A stretch of DNA of 64,000 bases from Cercis canadensis (lineage: Eukaryota > Streptophyta > Magnoliopsida > Fabales > Fabaceae), in contig QAOA01007503.1 in the NCBI GenBank assembly GCA_003255065.1, positions 311,728-375,727 of the forward strand. Direction: 5' to 3'. The position numbers and the translations under genes are program-made. Below the pieces are notes generated by a model. That model was not told where the DNA came from and ran no database searches. It was given only the letters and a program-made list of their open reading frames with translations. Positions 24,010-34,560 of the stretch are shown one piece after another (the stretch's first letter is position 1; every line of letters starts with the position of its first letter).

Positions 24010-24022
24010 GGTTATATAAAAG
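24010..24022 (+). promoter_or_regulatory. TATA-box candidate for the 24.2-kb gene
   Basis: GGTTATATAAAAGG fits a strong plant TATA element. It sits about 190 bp upstream of the ATG at 24204, a reasonable leader distance. No transcript evidence is available. Confidence 0.45.
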
Positions 24023-24203
24023 GTTACGATTACGAGTACACGGCAACAAGTGCTTCGTGCGGGTGTTTTCGGGGACTGTACTCTCAGTGGAGACGATCAC
24101 ATCGATACGTGCTGTATCAGCAAGATCACGAATTAGGAGAACAAGTAGTAGTGGGCGTTTTCGGGCACCGTCTTTGCTGAAAGCTCACAACTTGAACGAG
24201 AGG

Positions 24204-24413
24204 ATGAAGGTGTTGGGACGGCCAAAGTTGAAGAACTTTATACGCAGGTTGAGGTTGACTATATGCGACGCAACCAAGAAAAAAGGGAGAACGCAATTCC
24301 AGTACGACCCAAAGAGTTATGCGCTTAACTTTGATGATGGGATATGCAAGGAAACTGACAACGCTTTTTATGTTGTGTACTCGGCTCGGTTTGTAGATCC
24401 TTTACCAAGATAG
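24204..24413 (+). CDS. 69-residue protein with QYDPxSYALNF motif
   Basis: From the ATG at 24204 the frame gives MKVLGRPKLKNFIRRLRLT, a basic Lys/Arg-rich helix, then FQYDPKSYALNFDDG, then FYVVYSARFVDPLPR and a TAG stop. The core motif matches the protein at 21.1 kb and the size matches the shorter branch of that plant family. The frame is open further upstream but has no ATG there, so this start is preferred. There is no signal peptide or membrane segment. The function is unknown; basic residues could suit nucleic-acid or membrane contact, which is a guess. Confidence 0.65.
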   Translation: MKVLGRPKLKNFIRRLRLTICDATKKKGRTQFQYDPKSYALNFDDGICKETDNAFYVVYSARFVDPLPR

Positions 24414-25339
24414 TGAACTTCCACAGGTTCTGGATGTGAATAGATATTAATTCTTCCTGCTAGTACTTTTCTTTCTTTTCTTTGAGGCTAAATTAACCAG
24501 TTCACATATAGAATCCTTTTTTTTTTTTTTAATGATATGATCTTATACAGAATTATTTTTATATGTCTTCAATTTTGTTAACCATGGCTTATATGATAAA
24601 TATAAATATATATGAGTTCCTAGAGAGTATTACCGCGATCACATATTAGCGACATATCTTTATTCTCACACAATGTGAATTTTCTGGGTTAACCTTAGTT
24701 ATAACGCTGCAATATGATTTATAGTAAATATAAGACTTTAATTTAAGCAGACATACATGCATAGGTATGGACTATATAGAGAAATCAGGCCAAGATTGAA
24801 GTCCATTCAATTTTCACCTACCATGGCTTCTAATATTTCCAATATGATACAAACACCTTACGTTTTCAGAAGATTTTTTCCCATTAAACTTACTATTCGA
24901 GTCACAGCTATTTTCCTAATCGTATAAAGAAATATTGTCAAATTCATATTTACCTGCACTATCATCTCAAATTTGACTACCATTACTATATTGCCGTTGT
25001 TGATTACCACATTGGTATTGTTATTAGTACTACGTTGGTAGAATTATATGCTAACCATCTACTATTGATCAATAATATATTTGGAAATCATATAAAAAAA
25101 TAATATATTTGTAAAATACATAAATTTATTATTATTAGTACGACGTAGGCAGAATTATACCAACCATCTATTACTGATCTATAAAATCTTCGGAAAACTA
25201 CTTAAATTAATTTTCTAAGAATCTCCCATGGAAACATCCAATAACTAGTTACTCTCTTGGGAATTCCATAAGAGGCATTTGTATAGTGCAATTTTTCATT
25301 ATTATGTAGTCTTGATTTCATTGTAATTTTGAATTGAGT

Positions 25340-25362
25340 TATATATATATATATATATATAT
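25340..25362. repeat. (AT)n microsatellite
   Basis: About eleven AT units in intergenic sequence about 230 bp left of the 25.6-kb MITE. No function is implied. Confidence 0.9.
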
Positions 25363-25592
25363 TTGTTTGATATTACAATAGAGAGTAATCTTATATTTCA
25401 CGCAATCTTATATCTTAAACTTTTGAATTAGACCATATTCTCAAATTTTAAAGATTTATTGGAGTTGGATGATATTAAATTATATGGTGTAATCTTAAAT
25501 TAGATTCCAACTTAATTATAATTAAATACTAACATACCTCTATCTTATTAAGATCTCCCGAAAATCCTCTTCCGACACTAATCAGTTTTGTT

Positions 25593-25773
25593 GGCAATTT
25601 GACCAAAATAATACATGTGGATAAAGTATTTACCCATATAGTGCACATTTGAAAGTATTTACCTCAAAGGGGCAGTTTTGAATTTTTTAATAATTTTCGA
25701 GTTTAAGTAATCACGGTTTATCAGCTCNATGGGTAAATACTTTGTCCACATGTATTATTTTGGTCAAATTGCC
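25593..25773. mobile_element. Mutator-type MITE with perfect 10-bp target duplication
   Basis: The element starts GGCAATTTGACCAAAATAAT and ends with the exact reverse complement of that sequence. The inverted arms span 25593-25637 and 25729-25773 with only one clear mismatch. It is flanked on both sides by CAGTTTTGTT (25583-25592 and 25774-25783), a perfect 10-bp duplication typical of MULE-type transposition. The interior of about 90 bp is non-coding. A single N at 25728, beside the right arm, marks an assembly join, so the exact length is uncertain. Confidence 0.88.
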
Positions 25774-27097
25774 CAGTTTTGTTATTCCTATATATTCTAG
25801 GGATTCCATTTTATTTTGTGGATAATTTAATTAAATCAAAATCAAATGTGAGGCATTATTATCTCGATAATACAAATATTTTCGATTTTATCATCCGAAG
25901 GCACCTCGTTAAAATATCATCAGACTGGTAGGTTTAATTGAATACAAGTTATAATTACACCTCCATTGATAAGAAAGAAAAAGAATAAGATTGTTTTTGG
26001 ATAGAGTATTTTTAAAATTTACATGAATTTGAAAAATATTTTGTTTGTATACCGTTTTTTTTTTCAAAGCATATTATAATTTTTGAGAGAGTTGAGTATT
26101 AGGGTGAGGGTTTGGAATTGCATTCTATATTACTTATTTATTATTTCAGGTAAAAAAAAAAAAAAAGTGTGTAGTACTCAGAAATAATTCTGAGAGAATT
26201 TGATCTCTTGATTAGAGTAGACTGGGCCCAAATGGCATATATTACTTATTTAAACACCAACATTTAAAAGAAATGTTTGAAGCATAGAGCAATTTTTATG
26301 AGAGATATATGATATTGAGGCCAAGGTGTGGAATTACATACTATATTACTTATTTCAATGTCAATATTTTACATACTTTAAGTGTAATTTTATATTTATA
26401 GCCTAAATCAGTAATGATAAAATGTAATGATAGCTTTTCAAAAAATATGTAATGAGAGATATGGTAATTAAAATAATATCATTTAACATTCCATAATGAT
26501 GCTACCATTGATTCCGGTACGATAAAAAATACTACATTAGTTTCCATTTGTTTTACTGCCCCACCCAAAATTTCTACCCTACCTATCCTGTAATTGCTGA
26601 CAATTGAAAGATATTTACCAACACTGTTTAAGAGATTACAGTTACTTGAAGACTGAAGAAGCAACAGGCCATCAAAAAACAAACAGTAAAAACGTATATA
26701 CCATCTTTACTACAAATTCACCTCTATACGGCAAATACTAATTAACAAGGAAAAAGAATTAGTATGACTGTAAGGAAAAATGCACAGATTATTAGTGTAC
26801 ACCCACAACCCTTCACTAATAGGTCTATTACTATATTTCACAAGCATTAATATGTGAACAAAAATTATAAGCCCTCGCAGTTACCCAAATTGATTTCGCT
26901 ATATAATACCTAACTGAACTTCCTAAAATATGTTGCATGACAGCTACTAAACCGTCTGCACGCCTTGGCTCCTTAACATTATCTCTTCTCTTTCATCTGT
27001 GTAATTAGCCATGTTCCTTTCAACATAAGCAAAATGTGCTTCTTTCTCATGCACCGTAGAGAGAAAGATGGAATTGGTTTCAAGACTCTTCCGCCAT

Positions 27098-30000
27098 TTA
27101 CATGTAACGATCAGCACTGCCATCACCTGCATTACTTCTTTACAAATCAAGGTTGGTGCAGAACTGATGAAAATTTAAATTAATAAAAGCACTTCTTATA
27201 AGAGGACTACCTTTTGCGTTTGCTTTTCAAGACAGTAGAAGTTGAAGGATTGCTGTGCCAGTTCCTCTTCCTCTGATTGATGAACCAGTTATTAATCTGC
27301 TTTAAGTGCAAACCAGTTTCCTGTACCAGCCTTGCCTTATCTTCCTCCTGAAAAGTCAAGATTATAAGCTTCAATTCAGAGTCCGTGGTGCTGACAAGTG
27401 AACTAAGGGCACAAGCGTAATCTTGGACAAATGCTAAAATCCTTGTTTTGTTCTTTACAATCGAGGACAGATGTGGACAAGGTAATAGGTTATTCAATAA
27501 ATTTGTTCTATAAAGAAATAAGACTTCCTTAAAAATGAGCACGGACATCATAATTTCATCTAGAAGCCAAGCCCCTCTGAAAAATTTAGCATGGAAATAT
27601 ATGTTAAATTAACTTAAACTTACTGTCGGGTAAGGCCACTTGGAATGTGATTGCCACCAAGCTTTAAGGACAGATGTGGTGTCACCAGGAAGTTTCCCTG
27701 CTCGTCTCTTGCGCAAAATTTCTTCTCTTATGTCCACAATTTTCTCTTTATAACCCTGCATAAAAGGATGCACAGGTCAGCCACATGGCAAGAAAAGGGA
27801 TAGAAAATAAGGCATCAATAATATTTCAACTATTTACCTGTTTCAGTTCATGCTTTAATTCCTGCCTTACACGCTCCATGAGGGACCTCTCAGTCTCTGT
27901 TGGAATCAGAGGGCCAAATCCCATACTGTCTGGACCATCCAAACTACCATCAAATAGATTAGCATCACTATCTACTTGCTCCTCCTCGTCATCCGACATT
28001 GTTGCTCCTGTACCTTCACCAGGTGAAACCCCTGTTCATGCACACAATGTGGGAACAATTATAGCGTTAGTACTCCTTAATTTGAAAGAGAGCTTTGCTG
28101 TGAGTCCATGCTAAAATCAATTCACTATTTGTTCATTTGACCTTTCTTTTTAAGAACACAGAAAATTACCATCATTCTATCACACAGGCAACTATACTTC
28201 ATTAGCTTATAACTATATAGGATTTGAGTCATTATTTGACTATCTTACGTCACTTGCCGGAGAATTGCAATATTGCCTGATTTTTATTTCATCTAGTACT
28301 CTAATTTGAATCATTTGACAGCAACAAATCCTCTGTTCCATTCTCATAGGCTATAATGAACCATAAACATACAGCATCAAGGATCACCTTTTTCATTCCA
28401 ATCAAACAATCTTACAGTTATCTGACCACTGATTTGTCTGGGAATTGCTCATTATTTACTTAAGGGGGTGAAATTACATGATAAATTACATGCTGGTTCC
28501 TTGATTACACGAACTATGCAGCGCATGAAGTAATGTTGCAAAAGATATTCTAATCATATATCAGTGCCATACCAATTGCCAACAGCAACATAATAGAGGT
28601 AACAAACAACAGCCGACAAGCTGATTGGAAAAAAACCTTGGAAGGGGTTTTTTTTTATCCTAGCATCAGCATACAATGTCCTGGTTAAATTCATTATTTC
28701 TAGGAAGGAACAAACACTAAATATAGACAATTTTTGCACCTGTTAGACTTTGCAAGGATTGCTCTATTTCCCAACAAGCCATTACTGCTTCCATTGCGTG
28801 GACCCGGACATGTTGCTGCAGTTGTTCTTTAAAGGAACAGAGCAACAAAACATAGTGAGACTGCAATATGAAGGAGGAAATCATCAAAATTGTAACTTTA
28901 TTATAGGAGACAAAGTTTTCTATTGTTAAATAGCTTAATCCATCATATCTGGAGTAACACGCGATAAATTAATAGAAAGCAGAAATTTGAAATATAATTA
29001 AAGATATAAGCATACATTAGATATGGTGACCCAAAATAGGTTGCAAGACAAATCCCACGAATATTACAGAAAATAAGTTTAATTTTATTCCAGTCTCTTG
29101 GATTTCTGGACTGAAGCTTGCAAGATGAAGGGCCATGACAGAAAAATGAATAAAGGAACTAAACTTAGAAAGAATCTATGCCCGAATGAATTATGACTCA
29201 AAAAAATTATTCTAAGGGAGCGATTCAAATGTCTAATTCAGTTTGAGTGGAACTCAAAAAACATCTGTATAAGTCAAACACCAATTGTTTGCTTTTCGTT
29301 GGCATCACCTTTTCACCTCTCCAATTTATTCACAATCAGATTTTTACTTAATTTGACATGTTAGCATTCTCAGTAAAAGGAGCCCTGTTTCACACCCCAT
29401 CCCCAAAAAATGGAAAATCGAAATTATCCGATACCTCCATTCCGTCATTTCTCTATTTATCGATCTTCTGTTAGCAATCATCTAAAAGAAACAAAAAATT
29501 TCAAGCAATTATGAGAAATTCAAACAAATGCCAAAGAAAATTTAGAAGATACCATAAACTGATCGAGTTCCTTCTCGTCCCCAACCATGCTCTGAGCACC
29601 ATGTCCCAAGGCCGAGTACTTGGCGACCACATTCTGGGACTGCGCGAGCTGAGCGTCAATTCTGGGCAACTGGTCAACCGGCGTGGCGATCCGCAAGCAC
29701 GCCACGTGGGCCGACAGCAGCTGGTCGTACAGCGGGTGAGCTAGAATCTCCGCCTTGTACCTAGCATTCTGCCAGTTCACCAAGCCGTCGCCGCTGTCGA
29801 CCACCACCGCCTCGCTCTTGTTATTAAGATTGTCGCTTGTGGTCTTCAAATCGGCGGATTCATGAGACAGGGTGGCGCCGGCGATGATGGACTCCCCGGC
29901 GACGTCGTCGATGACGTCACTGTGGTTGCGGTGGAGGATCGGGCGTGACAGCCATTGGCTGGAGGATTGGGAAGCAGCAGCTCCGGTGGAGTCAGAGGCG

Positions 30001-30323
30001 GCAGTGTGGAGGTTGAGGAAATTGGTGCCGTTGTTATTGTTGGCAGCGTTGGTATTATTGTTATTAGTATTAGTGGTATCGCTGTACTGGGTGCGAAGAA
30101 GGGCGTTGTTGAGCCAATTTGGTGCGGTTTGGAGTGGGTGGTGGTGGTGGGGATCGGACCCGGGTTTGGAGGATGGGTCCGGAGATGAGTGTAGGTGGTC
30201 CGGCAATATGGTACGCAAGGTGCTGTCAGTTAGAGGCTGGTTCTGCTGCTGCTGTTGTTGTTGGTGGTCTGTGAAATGGTGGAGTGGAAGGTCCTGAGAG
30301 AGGTGATGGTTGTGGTAAGCCAT
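27098..30323 (-). CDS. KNAT3: Class II KNOX homeodomain protein (KNAT3/KNAT4 type)
   Basis: A TALE-class nuclear transcription factor that pairs with BELL proteins. Exons from the start are 30323-29553, 28860-28740, 28031-27838, 27755-27624, 27347-27211 and 27137-27098. They total 1395 nt, or 464 residues, with matching phases. The N-terminus is His/Gln/Asn-rich (a run of seven Gln at about residues 20-26, and Asn runs). KNOX1 (about 184-225) has [22 protein letters not shown]2 (about 252-300) has [17 protein letters not shown]. An acidic linker ([10 protein letters not shown]) precedes the ELK helix LKHELKQGYKEKI. The homeodomain (about 377-437) has the PYP loop and [11 protein letters not shown]. 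The tail is [14 protein letters not shown] to DRYM; it needs the 40-nt last exon, as reading on without that splice stops after KSKRKR. Length and the [13 protein letters not shown] block fit class II. KNAT3 versus KNAT4 is not resolved. Confidence 0.96.
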
Positions 30324-30800
30324 ATAACAGACTCAGTAAGAAAGCCACAATAATTAAAAAAATTGGTGTTCGCTATTGCTATGAGTTCATGGCCAACTAT
30401 GGAAAAACAAAAGAGAGAAAAAGAGAAGAGAGAGTATGTGTGTTTGGTGTAGCAGTTGAAGGATGTGTATGAAATGAGAAGATATATGGCGTGTATTTTT
30501 AGAGAAAGAAGGAGCTAAGCAAGCGAATGGAAATGAAATGTAGAGAGAGAGAGAGAGTGTGTGTGTGTGTGGGGGGGGGGGAAAGAGAAGGGGCTGGCTG
30601 TTGTGAGTTACTATAAACGTATATTAGGTGGGGATAATGGTTAGAAAGGAGACTGGAGAGACACAAAACAGATGAGGCGGTTTTCTGACACTGGTTTTCA
30701 GATAATTGGTGAATTCGGGTCGGAATACTGCTTTTTGGAAACGGCCTAGTGCAATTTATTTTTTCCTTCCATTTTTACCTGATTTTTTTTTTTTTTTAAT
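30324..30800 (-). promoter_or_regulatory. KNOX leader and proximal promoter
   Basis: The strand opposite to the gene shows purine-rich tracts, so the gene strand is C/T-rich as in plant leaders. It includes the composite microsatellite at 30541-30581. No single strong TATA element was found; GTTTATAG on the minus strand near 30612 is a weak candidate. Confidence 0.4.
30541..30581. repeat. (GA)n(GT)n(G)n composite microsatellite in the KNOX leader
   Basis: GA units, then GT units, then eleven G lie directly against each other about 220-260 bp upstream of the KNOX start codon. On the gene strand this is C(n)(AC)n(TC)n. Similar CT repeats in plant leaders can act as GAGA-type regulatory sites, but here that is only an inference. 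Confidence 0.85.
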
Positions 30801-30908
30801 TTTCCCTCCTTCCCCTATATGGATTATTTTTAAGGTGATAATCATAATTTGGTTATTATAGAGTTTCTTTTGGTTTTGGTTTGAAAATATGGCATATACT
30901 TTTATAGC

Positions 30909-31081
30909 ATATATCCTAGTTTTTAAACTTATATTCTTTTGATAGTTATTATATGATGGACTTTATCTACCTCATTTATATGGTGGGATAAAAANATATA
31001 TCCTAGTTTTTAAACTTATATTCTTTTGATAGTTATTATATGATGGACTTTATCTACCTCATTTATATGGTGGGATAAAAA
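30909..31081. repeat. Perfect 86-bp tandem duplication around a single N
   Basis: 30909-30994 and 30996-31081 are the same sequence, separated only by the N at 30995. It lies in the left arm of the palindromic MITE. It is best read as overlapping contig ends that were not merged, so the real genome probably has one copy. Confidence 0.85.
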
Positions 31082-31430
31082 CAAAAAAAATATATATTAA
31101 GAATTTGAAGCATAACTCATTTTTAATTTTAGTATTATCACAAAAATTTTAAAAAATTAAGTCATTCAGCATGAATCACATTCTCAAATTGTTAACTAAA
31201 TTTAAATTTAACAGGATTAAAACAAAATATTATCTTTTTTTTTTGTTATATTTATTGTATTGTTTCGTTTATGTATTTTATAATAAACTAATTATTTTGA
31301 CACATATTTGGTGACTTAATTTTTTGAAATATTCATGATAGTACACAAATTAAAAGTTTATTGTACTCCAAACTCTCAATAAAATGTTAATTCCTTTTTA
31401 CCCCACCCATTAAGATAAAATAGTATAGCA
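30955..31430. mobile_element. Long-palindrome MITE, copy 1
   Basis: The left arm carries ATTTATATGGTGGGATAAAA, TTTTAATTTTAGTATTATCA and AATTTTAAAAAATTAAGT. The right arm, read in reverse, carries GGGTGGGGTAAAAA, GTTTGGAGTACAATAAAC and AAAATTAAGTCACC. The arms are each about 140 bp and the interior is AT-rich and non-coding. Copy 2 at 42.7-43.1 kb shares both arms. The left end contains the N-joined duplication, which inflates its length. The ends are approximate and no target duplication was fixed. Confidence 0.65.
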
Positions 31431-31439
31431 ACCTCCTTA

Positions 31440-31474
31440 TTGTAGATACAATTTTANTTGTAGATATAATTTTA
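31440..31474. repeat. 17-bp duplication around a single N
   Basis: TTGTAGATACAATTTTA and TTGTAGATATAATTTTA flank the N at 31457, with one transition between them. This is another probable unmerged contig join. Confidence 0.75.
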
Positions 31475-33529
31475 TCATGTACTATATATATATATTTTTA
31501 CTTAAAAAATGTATGCCATTATTATTAGCCATTAGTTAGGTGAATTTTCTCACTATTCAATTGAACATAAATTAATGGCCATTTGTGTTTCTCTATTTTA
31601 CTAATCATATTTGAAATGATATTATTGAATAATATGATGTCTCTATTATTTATTTCAGTTTTATTTTTTAATTGGAATAGTTGAGTAAATATGGGGAAAA
31701 ATTAAATAAAATTCACAACCAGATTACAAGGATCATACAAACTTCAACTGCAACACAAAAGCATCCCCACTTCAAAAGCAAAACAAAACACAGAGCATAC
31801 ATCCACTCTATTCATTCTACACAAGAGAATCTTTTAGCATTAATGTATTTTTTTTTTTTTTTGATACGGTGCCTTTTTATTTCTTCTCATAATAGTTCAA
31901 TACTAAATAGTAATGACTATTCTAATTTTATCAAAAAGAAAATTCTACAGAACGTGGCTGTATATGAAGCTAGAAAAAAAGAAAATAATGCAATAAAATT
32001 TGCGGAGTTTTCGAACCCCTTGATGCAATTGAGGTGTATGAATAACCAGAGATTAATTGAATGGTTAGAGTTAATAAAATATTGTGTATCCAGTGGTATC
32101 TTGATCAATCTTCTTGCTTTAATTAATTTATTTACTTTTGTCTGATTACGTGGTATGTTTCGGAAGAACACAACTCGATGCAATGTAACCTTTGCCCTAT
32201 AATCATCATACACATTAAGATATCGTAAATTAATGTCCCATAATCTCTGATAAGATGTTTACTTTTGTTTTGCTGATTCTAATAGGGCAATATAATAAAA
32301 TAATAAAAAGGAAAAGAAAAAGAAAAAAGTTAATGAAATAAAATGTTTAGATTATTTTTTGTGGACGAGTGCGGTTCGTTGATTAAAGCCACGTTATCAA
32401 TCTGATCGAACGGGAAAGAATTGTTCACCTGGCAACGTCTGGGTTTTTATTTTTTTCTTCCCTATGACTTTGCAATTTATTATACTTGAGTTCGGTCGGA
32501 AATTGAAGCGCGTGGGGATTGAGGGTTTTCAATCACACCACGCATACGTACATGTATAATGTACTGTATGTGGGCTGTGTTTTGGTTGCGGTAGTATAAG
32601 CTGTGAGTTTTCCTAACGCTATACTGACGACCTATACACAAATACAAATGCCTAGTGAGAAACTTTGGCCATGGCTAGGTAAAGGCTAAGCTAACTCCCA
32701 AAAGTTGGGAGTGTTACCTCTGCAGCTCTGCTTACACGGGAAATTTAGGTATGATTATCTGAAAAATACAAATTGGTGTGTTAAGCTCTCAACAAATAAA
32801 TCACTTGTCTATGTCAACATAGCTAATTTTCTTTAAAATATGTGAATAGAGTAATACGAAAAAAATATTAAAAAAAAGGATTTAAAAAGTTAACTTAGAA
32901 TAATAATATTTTTAATTTTAATTGAACTTAAATTTTTAAGTGTTGGCTGTAAAAAAATATATATTTGAGTGTTGGAGTACACTGCAAATCATCAATTAAT
33001 AAGTCTCTCAAGTATTTATAGTCAAAGGTAAAAATAGTGTTTAATTAATTTAAGAGGACAAATAATCGATAGAGTTATACACACGTTTTAAAATAAGTTT
33101 ATTATACATAACTGGTCCAACATATGCAGTATAATTAATTTATTTTTTTTAAAAAAAAATTGAGGTTTTAGGTTCAAATTTTTATATTCCCAATTAAAAA
33201 AATTAGCTATATTTATTTAGTGACAAAAAATCAATTAATTTTTTTTTATAAAAACCACATTTCCATACTTTTATATCTAATTTGTTGCTTGATTACTATT
33301 ATGCATTTTTTTCTTTTAAGTATCCTTCTCTCTATAATAATATATAGAATAAAAAATAATAACCATAATTCCATAAACATCCTTCTTAATTTAAGTTATC
33401 ATTCAAAAGAGACTTGGGAGGATAAAAGAAGAGTAAACACTAAATTATCTCTCCCATTTTAGAGGAGTAGCGCTATTCTCCCCAATTTGGTATGTTTCAT
33501 AGGATCTATTTAGTGATTTTGTTATCTTT

Positions 33530-33690
33530 GCAAATATTAATATATATTTTTTATATTGTGTCGATTATAATTTTATAAGAAACGGTATATTTTGACACAT
33601 GTTAAGTGATTCAATTTTTAAAATTTTTTACAACAATATTAAAAAATTACTTGATGATAGAATACTCTTACTCCCTTAATAATTACTAAT
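33530..33690. mobile_element. Partial palindromic-MITE relative
   Basis: TATTTTGACACATGTTAAGTGATTC followed by AATTTTTAAAATTTTTTACA resembles one arm and part of the middle of the long-palindrome MITE (copy 1: TATTTTGACACATATTTGGT, then GACTTAATTTTTTGAAATAT). The other arm was not found, so it is either truncated or strongly diverged. Confidence 0.4.
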
Positions 33691-34099
33691 GTAACATAAC
33701 AATCACCTTAAAAAAAAAAAATACAATAAAATTCATACATGTCTTGAAACTTGACTTGAAGAAATTATTTCCCCGCTTCCTTTTGATTCTAACAGTACAA
33801 AGTAATACCTAGTAACCAACAAGAAAGGAACACAAGTCCCAGAGGTCCTTGTATCACCAAAAAGTAATGATTTTTGTGTACCAAGAAAGGCTACTTATAC
33901 TGGTCGTTGTAAGTATCCCTAGACTCTTGGAGCTTACACTCCACGTCACTTACATATTGCGGTCCCAAATTTACCCGTTTTAAGAAGCCATCAGCATTCG
34001 GCAAACACAACGCAACGAGATATATATAATCCAAGCATCTCTGATCTGATCGCTCGCTCACGAGAGCCCTTTTCAAAAGTTTTATTTCACCAAAACGAT

Positions 34100-34560
34100 T
34101 CGGATTGGTCCTGTAGGCTGTGCTTCGGTTGACCGGTTACAGCCTGTAACGTGTCGGTAAAGAGAAAGAACGGGGAGGGAGGGGACCATGAGTTACGTCG
34201 CTCCTCTCTCCGCCACTCGCGGGACAACGACTTTTAGACACGCGTCGCAAGCTGGTCGCTTGGACCACAAAGCACGGGGCCACCTGAAGCACGCGCCTGA
34301 GTTAAGCTTATCAGGTCCGTCCAAGTGGAGAGAAGGAGACTGTAGGGACCACCGAGAATTTTGACTTCTCTGACAGCCGCCGGCTCAATCAATGTGGACT
34401 GTGGGAGAGAGAAGCGAGGGATTGTGGTCCCCGGGTACTGGTGGGGTCCATTTCCACAAGGTCCCACTTTCGGAGAAAACTGTTTGGTGTTCACGGCAAA
34501 TTGTCCGCCTATTACCCTATGGTTCCCCACCTAATTTCCAGTCCCCTTTTTCTTCCTTTC
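34100..34560. other. GC-richer island in the gene-poor interval
   Basis: Composition rises clearly above the AT-rich surroundings, with motifs such as ACGTCGCTC, GCCGCCGG, CCCCGGG and several GGTCC. The perfect inverted repeat GTTACAG-C-CTGTAAC lies at 34136-34150, next to CGGTT and ACGTG elements. No frame has protein-like sequence. It could be a distal regulatory block of the KNOX gene about 4 kb away, or the leader of an unannotated transcript. Both are inference. Confidence 0.35.

Larger units (their letters stand above)
24414..27097. other. AT-rich intergenic region downstream of the KNOX gene
   Basis: No gene was recognised. It contains an AT microsatellite at 25340-25362, imperfect direct repeats around 25020-25200 (TTATTAGTACxACGT(T/A)GG(T/C)AGAATTATA twice, about 120 bp apart), the MITE at 25593-25773, and several A or T runs. 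The right end should include the 3' untranslated region of the minus-strand KNOX gene. Confidence 0.5.

Noticed and set aside
23660-24100. 146-residue minus-strand frame
   Set aside because: No family motifs; it overlaps the likely promoter of the 24.2-kb gene and has no supporting splice or leader features.
29872-30297. 141-residue plus-strand frame rich in Leu, Val and Cys
   Set aside because: It is antisense to the first KNOX exon and arises from the Gln/Asn/His-rich coding sequence read backwards.
31681-32145. 154-residue frame in the gene-poor interval
   Set aside because: Low-complexity Lys/Asn/Ile/Phe composition, a T-run in the middle, no motifs and no leader-like context; expected by chance in AT-rich DNA.
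34234-34530. 98-residue minus-strand frame in a GC-richer island
   Set aside because: Composition alone explains the open frame; no recognisable domain and no promoter or splice context.
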